DNA of 37,826 bases from Candidatus Polarisedimenticolia bacterium. Its GTDB lineage: Bacteria > Acidobacteriota > Polarisedimenticolia > Gp22-AA2 > AA152. Positions 16,148-24,264 of this stretch are shown here, in pieces. A program made the translations under genes and the position numbers. The stretch is taken from positions 1 through 37,826 of the forward strand of contig DASTZC010000080.1 of NCBI GenBank assembly GCA_035764505.1, written 5' to 3'. How positions within the stretch are numbered: position 1 is the stretch's first letter; each line of letters begins with the position of its first letter. The notes under the pieces are model-generated. The model searched no databases and was not told the DNA's origin. It was given only the letters and a program-made list of their open reading frames with translations.

Positions 16148-17266
16148 ATGAGCGACACTCAGAAGGCGCGAAGACGCAGCAACTTCCGGCGCGGAGTCGG
16201 CTGCGCCGCATTCCTCCTGGCCCAGTTTCTGGGGACGACGCCCGGCTTCTCCGAGATCATCCTGCTGCGGCCCAAGAAGGATGCCACGCTGATCCAGAAC
16301 GCAAACGGCGCGCTCGCCAATGGGGCGGGTCCCGCAATTTTTTCGGGGCGGATCGGCTCGAGCGCCGATTCGATTCGGCGCGCCCTTCTCGCCTTCGACG
16401 TCGCGCTGATTCCCCCCGGCTCCACCGTGAAGAAAGCCGTCCTGTCGCTGAACCTGTCGGCCACCAACTCAGGGCCGGCGGCCGTCAGCATCCGGCGCGT
16501 GATCGCCGACTGGGGCGAAGGAACGTCGGTCTCATCCGGCGGCGCCGGTGCGCCGTCGACCGACGGAGACGCCACCTGGCTGCACCGCTTCTACGAACAG
16601 ACTCTCTGGACCCAGCCGGGCGGCGACTTCGACGCGGCGATCATCGCGACCGCAACGGTGGACCAGCCGGGGCTCTATCTGTGGGAGACCAACGAGGCGA
16701 TGGTCGCCGAGGTGCAGTCATGGCTGGACCATCCTGACGCCAACTTCGGATGGATCCTGGTGGGCGACGAATCGCGCCCCACCACGGTGAAGCGCTTCGA
16801 TTCGCGCGAGACCGCCGACGAAGCGAACCGACCGGTGCTCTACGTCGAGTATTCGCCCCCCTGCTCTCCCGATCCGCTGGGGCCGGGCGCCTGGTCGCGC
16901 CAGTGCTCGATTCTTCTCGGCGACGCGCCGGAGCTTCCCGAGTCCGCGGCGGGAGGACCTGACGTCCCCGATTTCGCCGAAGCAGTGCTCCCCTGCGCGC
17001 AGTCGATGATGCTCGATCTGGGAATCGAGGACGGCAGCCCCTGCGAGGCGCTCGCTCCTGCCCCTCCGTCCGACTGCGGGAAGCGGACGTTGAAGACGCT
17101 GGCCGTGCTGGCCTTGAACGTCTGCGGCTCGCGCCTGCAGACCAGCTGCGAAGTAGCGGCAGGCATGGAATGCGCACCGGCGAGCGTGAGCGAGCTGATC
17201 CGGGATTTGGCCGAGTCCTACCTGAGCGGCGAGTGCCGCAGGATCTTCCCTTGCGGGACCGACTGA
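16148..17266 (+). CDS. Secreted DNRLRE-domain protein with Cys-rich C-terminal domain
   Basis: Protein of 372 residues. The ATG at 16148 is chosen because AGGAGGAG precedes it and a signal peptide follows (RRGVGCAAFLLAQFLGTTPG). Residues about 40-240 form a DNRLRE domain of all-beta, carbohydrate-binding-like type, strikingly like that of the divergent oxidase. Shared blocks are WGEGTS, DGDATWLHRFYE, QPGGDF, VAEVQSWL and GWILVGDES..TTVKRF. The last 130 residues contain ten Cys and helical stretches (QSMMLDLGIEDGSPCEA, TLKTLAVLALNVCGSRLQTS); I do not recognise this part. No enzyme motif is present, so a surface or matrix-binding role is inferred. Confidence 0.82.
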   Translation: MSDTQKARRRSNFRRGVGCAAFLLAQFLGTTPGFSEIILLRPKKDATLIQNANGALANGAGPAIFSGRIGSSADSIRRALLAFDVALIPPGSTVKKAVLSLNLSATNSGPAAVSIRRVIADWGEGTSVSSGGAGAPSTDGDATWLHRFYEQTLWTQPGGDFDAAIIATATVDQPGLYLWETNEAMVAEVQSWLDHPDANFGWILVGDESRPTTVKRFDSRETADEANRPVLYVEYSPPCSPDPLGPGAWSRQCSILLGDAPELPESAAGGPDVPDFAEAVLPCAQSMMLDLGIEDGSPCEALAPAPPSDCGKRTLKTLAVLALNVCGSRLQTSCEVAAGMECAPASVSELIRDLAESYLSGECRRIFPCGTD

Positions 17267-17307
17267 ATTAGCCGGACCGAACAGACTGCCGGCGACCACC
17301 ACGGCGC

Positions 17308-18321
17308 CTAACGGCGCGCCACCTCCAGCACGGCGCGGAAGCGCACCGTCCCCTTCATCATCGCCTCGACCGCCTTGCCCGCCTCGGGCAGCGGGAACTT
17401 CTCGATCATCGGCCGGATCTCATGCGCCTGCGCGAACGCCATCGCGTCGGCCGAGTCGGCCGCCGTTCCCGAGGCCCATCCCTGGATGCGCGCGTCGCGG
17501 CCGATCAGATCCAGCGCCGAGACCTGTATCGGCTCGAAGGGGGCCGCCACCACCAGCAGGCATCCATCGAGCCCGAGGGCGGGGACGAGCGCCGAGATCG
17601 CCTTGGCGTGGGGCGCGGTCGCCAGGATCACGCGGGCGCCGCCGAGCTTGCCCATGGCTTCCGCGAAATCGGCGCGATCCGAATCGAAGTAATGGGTCGC
17701 TCCCAGCTGCCGCGCGAAGTCTTCCTTGTCGCGGCCGCGGGAGATGGCGGCGGTCTCGAAGCCCATGGCGCGCGCATATTGCACGCCCAGGTGGCCCAGT
17801 CCGCCGAGCCCCTGGACCGCGACCAGATCGCCTGGCCGCGCGGGAGAATTCCGGAGCGCGTTGAAGGTGGTCACTCCGGCGCACAGGAGCGGGGCCGCCT
17901 CGGCCAGGTCCATGCCGTCGGGGATGGGCGCCACGGCCGGCTCCGGGACGACGATCTGCTCCTGGTAGCCGCCATCGAAAGAGATTCCCGTGATCCTGCC
18001 GTTCTGACAGTGAAGGAAGCGGCCCCGGCGGCAGGGATCACAGGTCCCGTCGTGGCCGCCGTACCAGCCGACCCCCACCCGGTCGCCCGGCTTGAACCGG
18101 ATAGCGCCTTCACCCACCGCGTCCACGATCCCGGCCACCTCATGGCCGGGAATCCTCGGGAAAGTGAGGCCGGGCCAGAGACCGTCGGTGACCAGCTGAT
18201 CGCTGTGACAGACGCCGCAGGCGTGCACCTTGATGCGAACCTGGCCGGGACCGGGACGAAGCGCTTCGCGCTCCTCGAGAACCAGAGGGTTTTTCGGCGA
18301 ACGGACCACCATTGCTTTCAT
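17308..18321 (-). CDS. Zinc-dependent alcohol dehydrogenase (MDR superfamily)
   Basis: Cytoplasmic NAD(P)-dependent oxidoreductase of 337 residues. Catalytic zinc ligands are present: Cys38 in GVCHSD, His60-Glu61 in PGHE, and Cys147 in LLCAGVT. The Rossmann glycines are in QGLGGLGHLGV. In the structural-zinc lobe, Cys94, Cys97 and Cys105 are present (GTCDPCRRGRFLHC), but the position where the first Cys normally stands is Asp91 (GGHDGTC), so the structural site may be altered. Length is typical of the AdhP-like group. A GAGGAG site precedes the ATG. It follows the GT39 gene after only 10 bases, so they are probably co-transcribed. Natural alcohol or aldehyde substrate unknown. Confidence 0.9.
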   Translation of the reverse strand: MKAMVVRSPKNPLVLEEREALRPGPGQVRIKVHACGVCHSDQLVTDGLWPGLTFPRIPGHEVAGIVDAVGEGAIRFKPGDRVGVGWYGGHDGTCDPCRRGRFLHCQNGRITGISFDGGYQEQIVVPEPAVAPIPDGMDLAEAAPLLCAGVTTFNALRNSPARPGDLVAVQGLGGLGHLGVQYARAMGFETAAISRGRDKEDFARQLGATHYFDSDRADFAEAMGKLGGARVILATAPHAKAISALVPALGLDGCLLVVAAPFEPIQVSALDLIGRDARIQGWASGTAADSADAMAFAQAHEIRPMIEKFPLPEAGKAVEAMMKGTVRFRAVLEVARR

Positions 18322-18331
18322 GGAAGGCTCC

Positions 18332-19918
18332 TCAGGGAAGTGCAGGGTTGCATAGCTCGTGGATCTCGACGAACGCGCGCCGTTCCCGCAGGCAGTAGCG
18401 CTCTCTCAGGAGTTTGTCGAAGAATGGCTCGGCGCTGTTGCATCCCAGGAGAGGGCCCCCGGGATCGGTAACGATCAGGCGCGGCGGCCGCTCCAGCAGC
18501 ATTCGCTGGCGCTCGGAGGCGACCCGCGGGTCATTGATGTGCTCGGGAAACATGTCGATGAACATGTAGATGCCGTTGCTCGAGAGACGCTGCGCGAGAT
18601 AGAAGACGTCGAGCCCGCGAAAGCGGTACAGGAAGATCCGGTCCTCGGGGCCGCTCATGGCGCGAACCAGCGCGGCGACATCGCGCGAATCCCGCACCCG
18701 TCGGGGCTCGCCCCGATCCTTGATCATCGTCCTTGCAAAGACGAATCCCGTCCCCCCAAGAATCATCACCAGCAAGAGGACCACCAGCGCCCTTTTCAGC
18801 GGCGAGCGCAGGCGGACCACCGGATAGGCGGCGAGCAGGGTCAGAGCAGGCAGGAGCTGGATCAGGTAGTGCGGGTAGAACTTTGCCACCGACACCAACC
18901 CGAGGAGGTCCGCGGCCAGCCAGATTCCGAGGACCCGGAGAAGCCGGCGCCGGGGATTCTGGTCCTCTTGTTCCTCAGGTTGTGCACGTCGCCGGCTGCG
19001 CCACGCGGCCCACGCCAGGATGGCAACGGCGAGCGCAGCCACGAGCAATGCCGCCACCCGTCGGTAGGGATCGCTCACCATCTCTGCCTGAGGCGATGGC
19101 AATGCCTCTCCGGCCGCCGCGGAGCGCACGTAATGGCCAGCGGGACCGAGGATCGTCTCGCGCATGGCAAGGAAGAAGATGCCGTGTCCCGCGAGCCAGA
19201 GAGCCACCGCTCCCGCGGCGGTGGCGGCACCCAGGATCATCCAGGAGGCGGCCCGTACCTTCCCGACGGGCTTTTCCCGATCGAAGAGAAAGAAGGCGAG
19301 CATCAGGCCGGCGGCGTCGAACAGCGCCATCTGCTTGATGAAGAAAGCCGTCGCCCACAGCGCACCGACTGCCGCGAGCGTCGTGCGCGACCGGGGCCTT
19401 AAAAACAGAAACCCTACGGTCGCCAGGATCGGAAGAAGGAAATAGAACTCCCCGTACGAGCTGAGGCCCCAGCGCCTTCCCAGGTACTGGGCCGCGAGCG
19501 ACGCCGCCAACAGCGACATCAGGGAATCGCCTGTCCAGCGGCGCCCTATCGCATAGATCGACACCACGACTCCCACGGCCAGGAGAAGATTGAAGAGCTT
19601 GATGGCGTGCGCCGCGGCGTCGGATGGAAGCAGCGCGAAAAAGGGGTAGAAGATGGCGAAATTGAGGATAGGGTGGATCTGGAAGGTGTCGCGATACAGG
19701 ACCTGTCCGCGCGTCATGGCCCAGGCCTGCGACATCATCGCCGCTTCGTCCCAGTCCTGGTAGTGATAGAAGAGATCCGGCACCCTGGCCAGGAGCACCA
19801 GCAGGAGCAGAAACGCGACATGCAGTCGATGCGAAGGCGATGGCTGCATCACGAAGAGGCCGGCGCGGCTCCATAGCAACCGGGACCGACCCGGCGCGAG
19901 CCGGCCGGGAAGCGGCAT
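18332..19918 (-). CDS. Membrane glycosyltransferase, GT39/ArnT-like
   Basis: Protein of up to 528 residues with about ten membrane segments. The first periplasmic loop carries YQDWDEAAM, matching the acidic catalytic pair used by GT39/ArnT/PMT-type enzymes that transfer sugars from polyprenyl-phosphate donors at the outer face of the inner membrane. The segment YPHYLIQLLPALTLLAAYPV is typical of the family. A soluble C-terminal part (about 430-528) follows, with LYRFRGLDVFYLAQRLSSNG and several Cys. The start is uncertain: ATG at 19918 adds 23 basic residues, while ATG at 19849 begins nearer the first membrane segment; neither has a clear SD. Acceptor unknown. Confidence 0.78.
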   Translation of the reverse strand: MPLPGRLAPGRSRLLWSRAGLFVMQPSPSHRLHVAFLLLLVLLARVPDLFYHYQDWDEAAMMSQAWAMTRGQVLYRDTFQIHPILNFAIFYPFFALLPSDAAAHAIKLFNLLLAVGVVVSIYAIGRRWTGDSLMSLLAASLAAQYLGRRWGLSSYGEFYFLLPILATVGFLFLRPRSRTTLAAVGALWATAFFIKQMALFDAAGLMLAFFLFDREKPVGKVRAASWMILGAATAAGAVALWLAGHGIFFLAMRETILGPAGHYVRSAAAGEALPSPQAEMVSDPYRRVAALLVAALAVAILAWAAWRSRRRAQPEEQEDQNPRRRLLRVLGIWLAADLLGLVSVAKFYPHYLIQLLPALTLLAAYPVVRLRSPLKRALVVLLLVMILGGTGFVFARTMIKDRGEPRRVRDSRDVAALVRAMSGPEDRIFLYRFRGLDVFYLAQRLSSNGIYMFIDMFPEHINDPRVASERQRMLLERPPRLIVTDPGGPLLGCNSAEPFFDKLLRERYCLRERRAFVEIHELCNPALP

Positions 19919-20026
19919 CCAACCGAGCGGGACGAGCGGCTTTCGACGGGCGCGTATCTACGCCGAAGCGCGGGAACTGTCAAGACGGCGCGATGCCTGA
20001 ATGGAGGGATGGCCTGCCGGGCGAGG

Positions 20027-20443
20027 CTACTCGGCAACCGGCTTCGGCTTGCCTCGGAAGCGCCCGGTGATCAAAAGGAGGCGATGGTTCCCGACCTCGA
20101 CCTCGTCCAGGGCCTTGAGACGTTGCGCCACGTTGGGAAGCAGGCGCCGTCCGTTCACGCAGGTGCCGTTGCGGCTGCCCGCGTCGACGATGGTGGCCAC
20201 CGATCCTTCCACCCGGATGCGGCAGTGGATCTTGCTGACCTGGTCGTCCGGAATCGAGAAGTCGCACTCGGTGTCCCGGCCGATGGTGGTCTCGGGCTTC
20301 ACGAGCCGGTGCGTGGCGTTGGAATCGTCGCCATCGACCATCACCAGCACGAAGACATGCGGCGCGCCGAAGGGAGGCTTCCTTCGGGTCCGGTCGGCCG
20401 TCCGGCTCGTGATGTCCTCATCATTTCTCAGCGGCTGTCCCAT
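20027..20443 (-). CDS. Stand-alone FHA-domain protein
   Basis: Protein of 138 residues if started at the ATG at 20443 (MGQPLRNDEDITSR); the frame is open up to 20560. After about 25 polar residues, one FHA domain fills the protein: TTIGRDTECDFSIPDDQVSK then IHC, followed by DAGSRNGTCVNGRRL and LDEVEVGNHRLLLITGR. The phosphothreonine-binding Arg, Ser, His and Asn-Gly-Thr positions are all kept. FHA domains bind phosphothreonine peptides, but no Ser/Thr kinase or phosphatase is encoded nearby, so the partner is unknown. Cytoplasmic. Confidence 0.85.
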   Translation of the reverse strand: MGQPLRNDEDITSRTADRTRRKPPFGAPHVFVLVMVDGDDSNATHRLVKPETTIGRDTECDFSIPDDQVSKIHCRIRVEGSVATIVDAGSRNGTCVNGRRLLPNVAQRLKALDEVEVGNHRLLLITGRFRGKPKPVAE

Positions 20444-20644
20444 ACCTGAAACAATGTTGGGGCCGTGGGCTGTCCTGTCAAGGAGTGTGAACGAGAATCG
20501 CACGGTTCGCGATGAGCCGTGAGCGGAACTCCCCCGCCCCTTACGTTCGCGAAATCTCACCGGCTTCCGCTGAATGGGGGCCGCTTGTGCGGCATCTGCA
20601 GCGTAGGATTACCGCGCCAGAGCTTTCAACAGGCTGTGCCGACC

Positions 20645-23600
20645 TCAGGGACAGGAAGGGATGCCGGAGTCGCGCAGGATTGTTCCGTAGGTTGCCGTCG
20701 CACATGAATTCCTGGCGCGCGAGAGGTACCAGAAAGCGAACCCGGAAGCCGGACCGGAACGCGAATCGAGGTAGGTTGTTGCCGTGGACGACTGCAGGCA
20801 GCTGGCTGCTGAAAAGATGATGCCCGTCGAGGGGCCCAGCGAGCCGGAAGCGAGATCGTAGAGCGTGCCCGGACCGGCGGATGTAGCTTGGCCTTGCCAC
20901 GAGGGGTTGGCGGGGCTGGAAGAGGTGAGATTCAAGCCGCTCACTTCCGCCGGAGACGCCCACACCGCTGGACTGGCGTCATTGCAGTCGTTGCCGCCGC
21001 ACAGGGCATCGGGATGTCCATCGGCATCGAGATCCCGGGGCACATGCAGGCAGCCCGACGCGCCGGCGCAGGCATCGGTCGTGCAGCCGTTGGCGTCGTC
21101 ACAGAGCAGGCCGCCGCCTTCGTCGGCCAGGGTGGAGCAGTCGTCGTCGAGGCCATTGCAGGTCTCGGTCGTGCCCGGGTGGATCGCTGCGGCCGAATCG
21201 TTGCAATCTCCGGCACACTCGCTGAAACCGTCTCCATCATCGTCAATAGACTGCCCGTAGATGAACCGTCCCCCGTTGTTGAGAAGGGCCGAGGTGCCCG
21301 CCGGTCCGACGCCGCCCCAGACGATCATGAAGGTGCCGGTCCATACGGCGGCATGCCCGTATCGGGGCGAGGCGGCGCCGTCGGTAGAGGTCGAAATCCA
21401 GGAGTTGCCGACCGGATCATAGATGGCACCCATGTTGAAGATAGGCTCTCCGAAATCGATGAGGATGCCGCCTCCCCAGACGATCATCCGTGATCCGGTC
21501 CAGATGACCGAAGTGCCAGCGACACCGTAAAGCGGCGGAGGGGCAACCGGGGCCAGCCACTGGTCCAGGCTGGGGTCGTATCGGCCACCGGTGAACGTGG
21601 TGGGCATGACGATCATGAGGCTTCCTGTCCATACGGCCGCCCCGATCGCGACGTCATGCACAACCGGCGCGTTGTTCATCGAGGTCGGAGTCCACGAATC
21701 GGTCGAGGGCGTGTAACGACCGCCGGTGTTCACGATGATGCTGCCGCTGGATCCGCCCCACACGATCATTTCAGTCCCCGTCCAGACGGCCATCGCATCC
21801 TGACGGGCCTCGGGAGCTGCGGTCAGGGAGGTCGGGGACCAGCTGTCCGCGGCCGGGTTGTAGGCCGCCCCCGTCCTGAGGCGCACGGTTCCGTTGAAGC
21901 CGCCCCAGACGATCATCCTCGTCCCGGTCCAGACGACCGAATGCCTGCCTCGCGCTTCGGGTGCGCCAACCGATGACGTGGTCGTCCATTGGTCGGAGAT
22001 CGGATCGTAGCGCGCCCCGTCGTTGAAGTAGGAAGCGTCCCTTCCTCCCCAAACGATCATCGAGCCCCCGGCCCAGACGGCCGAGTTGTCGCGGCGCGGC
22101 GCCGGGGCGTTGATGGTGGTCGTCGGGCTCCAATGGTCCAGGGCCGGATCGTAGCGCCCTCCCGAATTGAGGGGTCCGAAGTTCACAACGCCGCCCACGC
22201 CTCCCCAGACGATCATGAGATTCCCTGTCCAGACCGAGGAGAGCCGGTACCGGTACGTGGGGGCGCTCGATTCCGAAGTGGGAGTCCAGGAGTCGGTCGT
22301 CGGGTCGTACCTTCCGCCGCTCGCGACGTCCCAATAATTCAGGGCATCGTATCCTCCCCAGACCACCATGCGGCTGCCGGTCCAGACCGCGACGTGGAAG
22401 CTGCGAGGGCTGGGCGCATTGACTGTGGAAGTGAGCGTCCACGAGTCGGTGACCGGATCGTATTTCCCACCGGTATTCAAATCGGCGCCTGCCGACTGCC
22501 CTCCCCAGAGGATCAAGCGGTTACCTGCCCAGACGACAGTAGACCACGTCCGGTTCAACTCCGGGGCCCCGGTCCTGCTCATGGGAGTCCAGGCATCCAT
22601 GGAGGGATCGTAGCGCCGCCCCGCCGTCGTCGCATCGGGAGACAGCACCAGCATCAACGAGCCGGTCCAGACGGCCGGCCCGCTCGCGGGTGCGCCGGTG
22701 GTGGAGATGGGCGCCCAGCTGTCGGTCGAGGGGCTGTACCTCCCTCCGTTCGCGACACCGCCCCCCCAGACAATCATCTCGGCGCCAGTCCACACGGCGC
22801 TATGGTTGTACCTTGCCGATGGCGCACCGGTGGTCGAGATGGGCGCCCACGTGTCGGCCGATGGGTCATAAAAGGCACCCGTGTTGAAAACAGAGCTTCC
22901 CTGGCCGCCCCAGACGATCATCCTCGTCCCGGTCCATATGGCGGAGTGTTGCGATCGCGGGGCAGGGGCGCCACTCGAAGCCGTGGAAACCCAGGTGTCG
23001 GTCACGGGATTGTACTTCCCACCGTCGGACATCGAGCTGCCGCTCCTGCCTCCCCAGACAATCATGTCGGTTCCGGTCCATACGGCCGTGTGATTCATGC
23101 GCGGCGACGGGGCGTTGTGGAGAGACAGGGAGAGCCAGGTGTCGGTGGCGGGGTCGTAACGCCCGCCGCTGTCCGAGTAGCCCCAGAGCTCGCCCGCAAT
23201 CCCGCCCCAGACGATCATGACGCTCCCGGTCCAGACGGCCGTCGCTGAGTGACGTCCATGGGGGAAATCGTCCAGCGAGCCGTTGTCCCAGGTGTTGTCG
23301 GTAAGGCAGCTCTGGATGGAGGGGTCCTGCCGGCCTGGGATGACGTCTCCGGGTATGTCGTCGCCGACTCCATGCACCGACTCGATGCTCATGCTGTCTT
23401 CGATCCCTGCCCACCAGGCCTCCAGCCGAAGCTTCGGAAAGCTTCGCAAGGGTGGGGCACCGCCGTGGACAACCGCGGATCCGCGCTCACGGGGACTCTC
23501 CCGGAGCACGAAGTCCTCGCGCTCTTCGGTGACGGTCATGGCCCACGGTCCATGCGCATCGCGCGCTGCCTCCGCGAGACGTCGTGTTTCCGCATGAATG

Positions 23601-24073
23601 CGCTGATCGAAGGCGAAGAAGTTGCCGACGAGGCGCTCCGCCAGCGCCGGGCGGGCCAGGCATTCTTCGATGAGAAACGGATCGTTGTTCAGTGCGGAGA
23701 ACAGCTCTCGCAACCGCTCGGGCATGCGGCTCCCGTGTTGCATGCGGTCCAGCTCTGCCCGGAGCATCGTTGCAGTGATGGGAGTTTTCCAGAACTTATC
23801 GAGAGCGGCGCTGTGCCTCAGATACTTTCTGACCTTCGCTTCGACGAGGGCATGGGGAACCGCCTGCTCGAATGGGAACGTGCTGCCGATTTGATGGGAG
23901 TAGTAGACCCGCTCGATCGCCTCTTGCGCCCGGACGCGCTGCTCGAAAGTCAGATCGCGCGCCAGGATCCCAGGTGCGAACAGACCGGCGAAGGCCAGTA
24001 CAGCCCCGGTTCCGACGACCTGGCGCAGCCTGATCGAGCCGAGGCCATGGTTATTTCCCAGCAGGCTTTTCAT
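20645..24073 (-). CDS. Giant secreted kelch-repeat protein with MopI-like motifs and '...CP' tail
   Basis: Protein of 1142 residues. The ATG at 24073 opens a signal peptide (MKSLLGNNHGLGSIRLRQ then VVGTGAVLAFAGLF); the frame is open to a TTG at 24109. Residues about 40-170 form a helical domain (LTFEQRVRAQEAIERVYYSH ... LRELFSALNNDPFLIEE) resembling the N-terminal helices of SurA/parvulin-type proteins, a likeness noted by eye only. Next come 14 kelch-like repeats of about 48 residues (consensus AVWTGxxMIVWGG ... GGRYDPxTDSW), then DDDGDGFSECAGDCNDS and CNGLDDDC calcium-loop-like motifs, DLDADGHPDALC, and the tail WYLSRARNSC ... SGIPSCP. No catalytic residues are recognised; a surface adhesion or binding role is inferred. 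Divergent from the M36 protease gene. Confidence 0.88.
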   Translation of the reverse strand: MKSLLGNNHGLGSIRLRQVVGTGAVLAFAGLFAPGILARDLTFEQRVRAQEAIERVYYSHQIGSTFPFEQAVPHALVEAKVRKYLRHSAALDKFWKTPITATMLRAELDRMQHGSRMPERLRELFSALNNDPFLIEECLARPALAERLVGNFFAFDQRIHAETRRLAEAARDAHGPWAMTVTEEREDFVLRESPRERGSAVVHGGAPPLRSFPKLRLEAWWAGIEDSMSIESVHGVGDDIPGDVIPGRQDPSIQSCLTDNTWDNGSLDDFPHGRHSATAVWTGSVMIVWGGIAGELWGYSDSGGRYDPATDTWLSLSLHNAPSPRMNHTAVWTGTDMIVWGGRSGSSMSDGGKYNPVTDTWVSTASSGAPAPRSQHSAIWTGTRMIVWGGQGSSVFNTGAFYDPSADTWAPISTTGAPSARYNHSAVWTGAEMIVWGGGVANGGRYSPSTDSWAPISTTGAPASGPAVWTGSLMLVLSPDATTAGRRYDPSMDAWTPMSRTGAPELNRTWSTVVWAGNRLILWGGQSAGADLNTGGKYDPVTDSWTLTSTVNAPSPRSFHVAVWTGSRMVVWGGYDALNYWDVASGGRYDPTTDSWTPTSESSAPTYRYRLSSVWTGNLMIVWGGVGGVVNFGPLNSGGRYDPALDHWSPTTTINAPAPRRDNSAVWAGGSMIVWGGRDASYFNDGARYDPISDQWTTTSSVGAPEARGRHSVVWTGTRMIVWGGFNGTVRLRTGAAYNPAADSWSPTSLTAAPEARQDAMAVWTGTEMIVWGGSSGSIIVNTGGRYTPSTDSWTPTSMNNAPVVHDVAIGAAVWTGSLMIVMPTTFTGGRYDPSLDQWLAPVAPPPLYGVAGTSVIWTGSRMIVWGGGILIDFGEPIFNMGAIYDPVGNSWISTSTDGAASPRYGHAAVWTGTFMIVWGGVGPAGTSALLNNGGRFIYGQSIDDDGDGFSECAGDCNDSAAAIHPGTTETCNGLDDDCSTLADEGGGLLCDDANGCTTDACAGASGCLHVPRDLDADGHPDALCGGNDCNDASPAVWASPAEVSGLNLTSSSPANPSWQGQATSAGPGTLYDLASGSLGPSTGIIFSAASCLQSSTATTYLDSRSGPASGFAFWYLSRARNSCATATYGTILRDSGIPSCP
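21254..23254 (-). repeat. Fourteen tandem kelch repeats arranged as 7 + 7
   Basis: About 2 kb of imperfect tandem repeats, mean period near 143 bases. Repeats 1-7 and 8-14 align one to one. Repeats 5 and 12 both lose WGG (MLVLSP, MIVMPT). Repeats 3 and 10 both read TRMIVWGG with TGA.Y.P.AD, 4 and 11 share EMIVWGG and PSTDSW, and 1 and 8 share the longer loop ending SGGRYDPA. Confidence 0.85.
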
Positions 24074-24079
24074 GCGGGA

Positions 24080-24109
24080 ACAGTACGCCCCACGCCCCAG
24101 CTTGGTCAA
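24080..24109 (-). promoter_or_regulatory. Candidate promoter of the kelch gene, possibly leaderless
   Basis: On the minus strand TTGACC (24109-24104) is followed after 18 bases by TACTGT (24085-24080). The expected start site would fall on the A of the ATG at 24073, and no SD is seen there. The -10 match is weak. Confidence 0.35.
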
Positions 24110-24219
24110 TCAAATTCCTGGGCGCTCTCATCGATCCGCGTAGCGGCGGAAAGCGAGTGCATGGCGCGCTCGCGAACGATTCCGGTAATCGAAATGGCCT
24201 GGGGAGGCCCGGGACCCCA

Positions 24220-24228
24220 TGCTATTAT
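24220..24228 (+). promoter_or_regulatory. Candidate extended -10 for the M36 protease gene
   Basis: TGCTATTAT (TG plus one base, then TATTAT at 24223-24228) lies 36 bases before the ATG at 24265, giving a leader of about 30 bases. No clear -35 is seen, as is usual with extended -10 elements. Confidence 0.4.
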
Positions 24229-24264
24229 CGAAGGACGCTGGTCAAGAAATGAGAGGGAAATCTC

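Noticed and set aside
21254-23254. Regularly spaced repeats that could be mistaken for a repeat array
   Set aside because: They are coding kelch repeats in one long open frame with variable spacing and no short identical repeat units, so not CRISPR.
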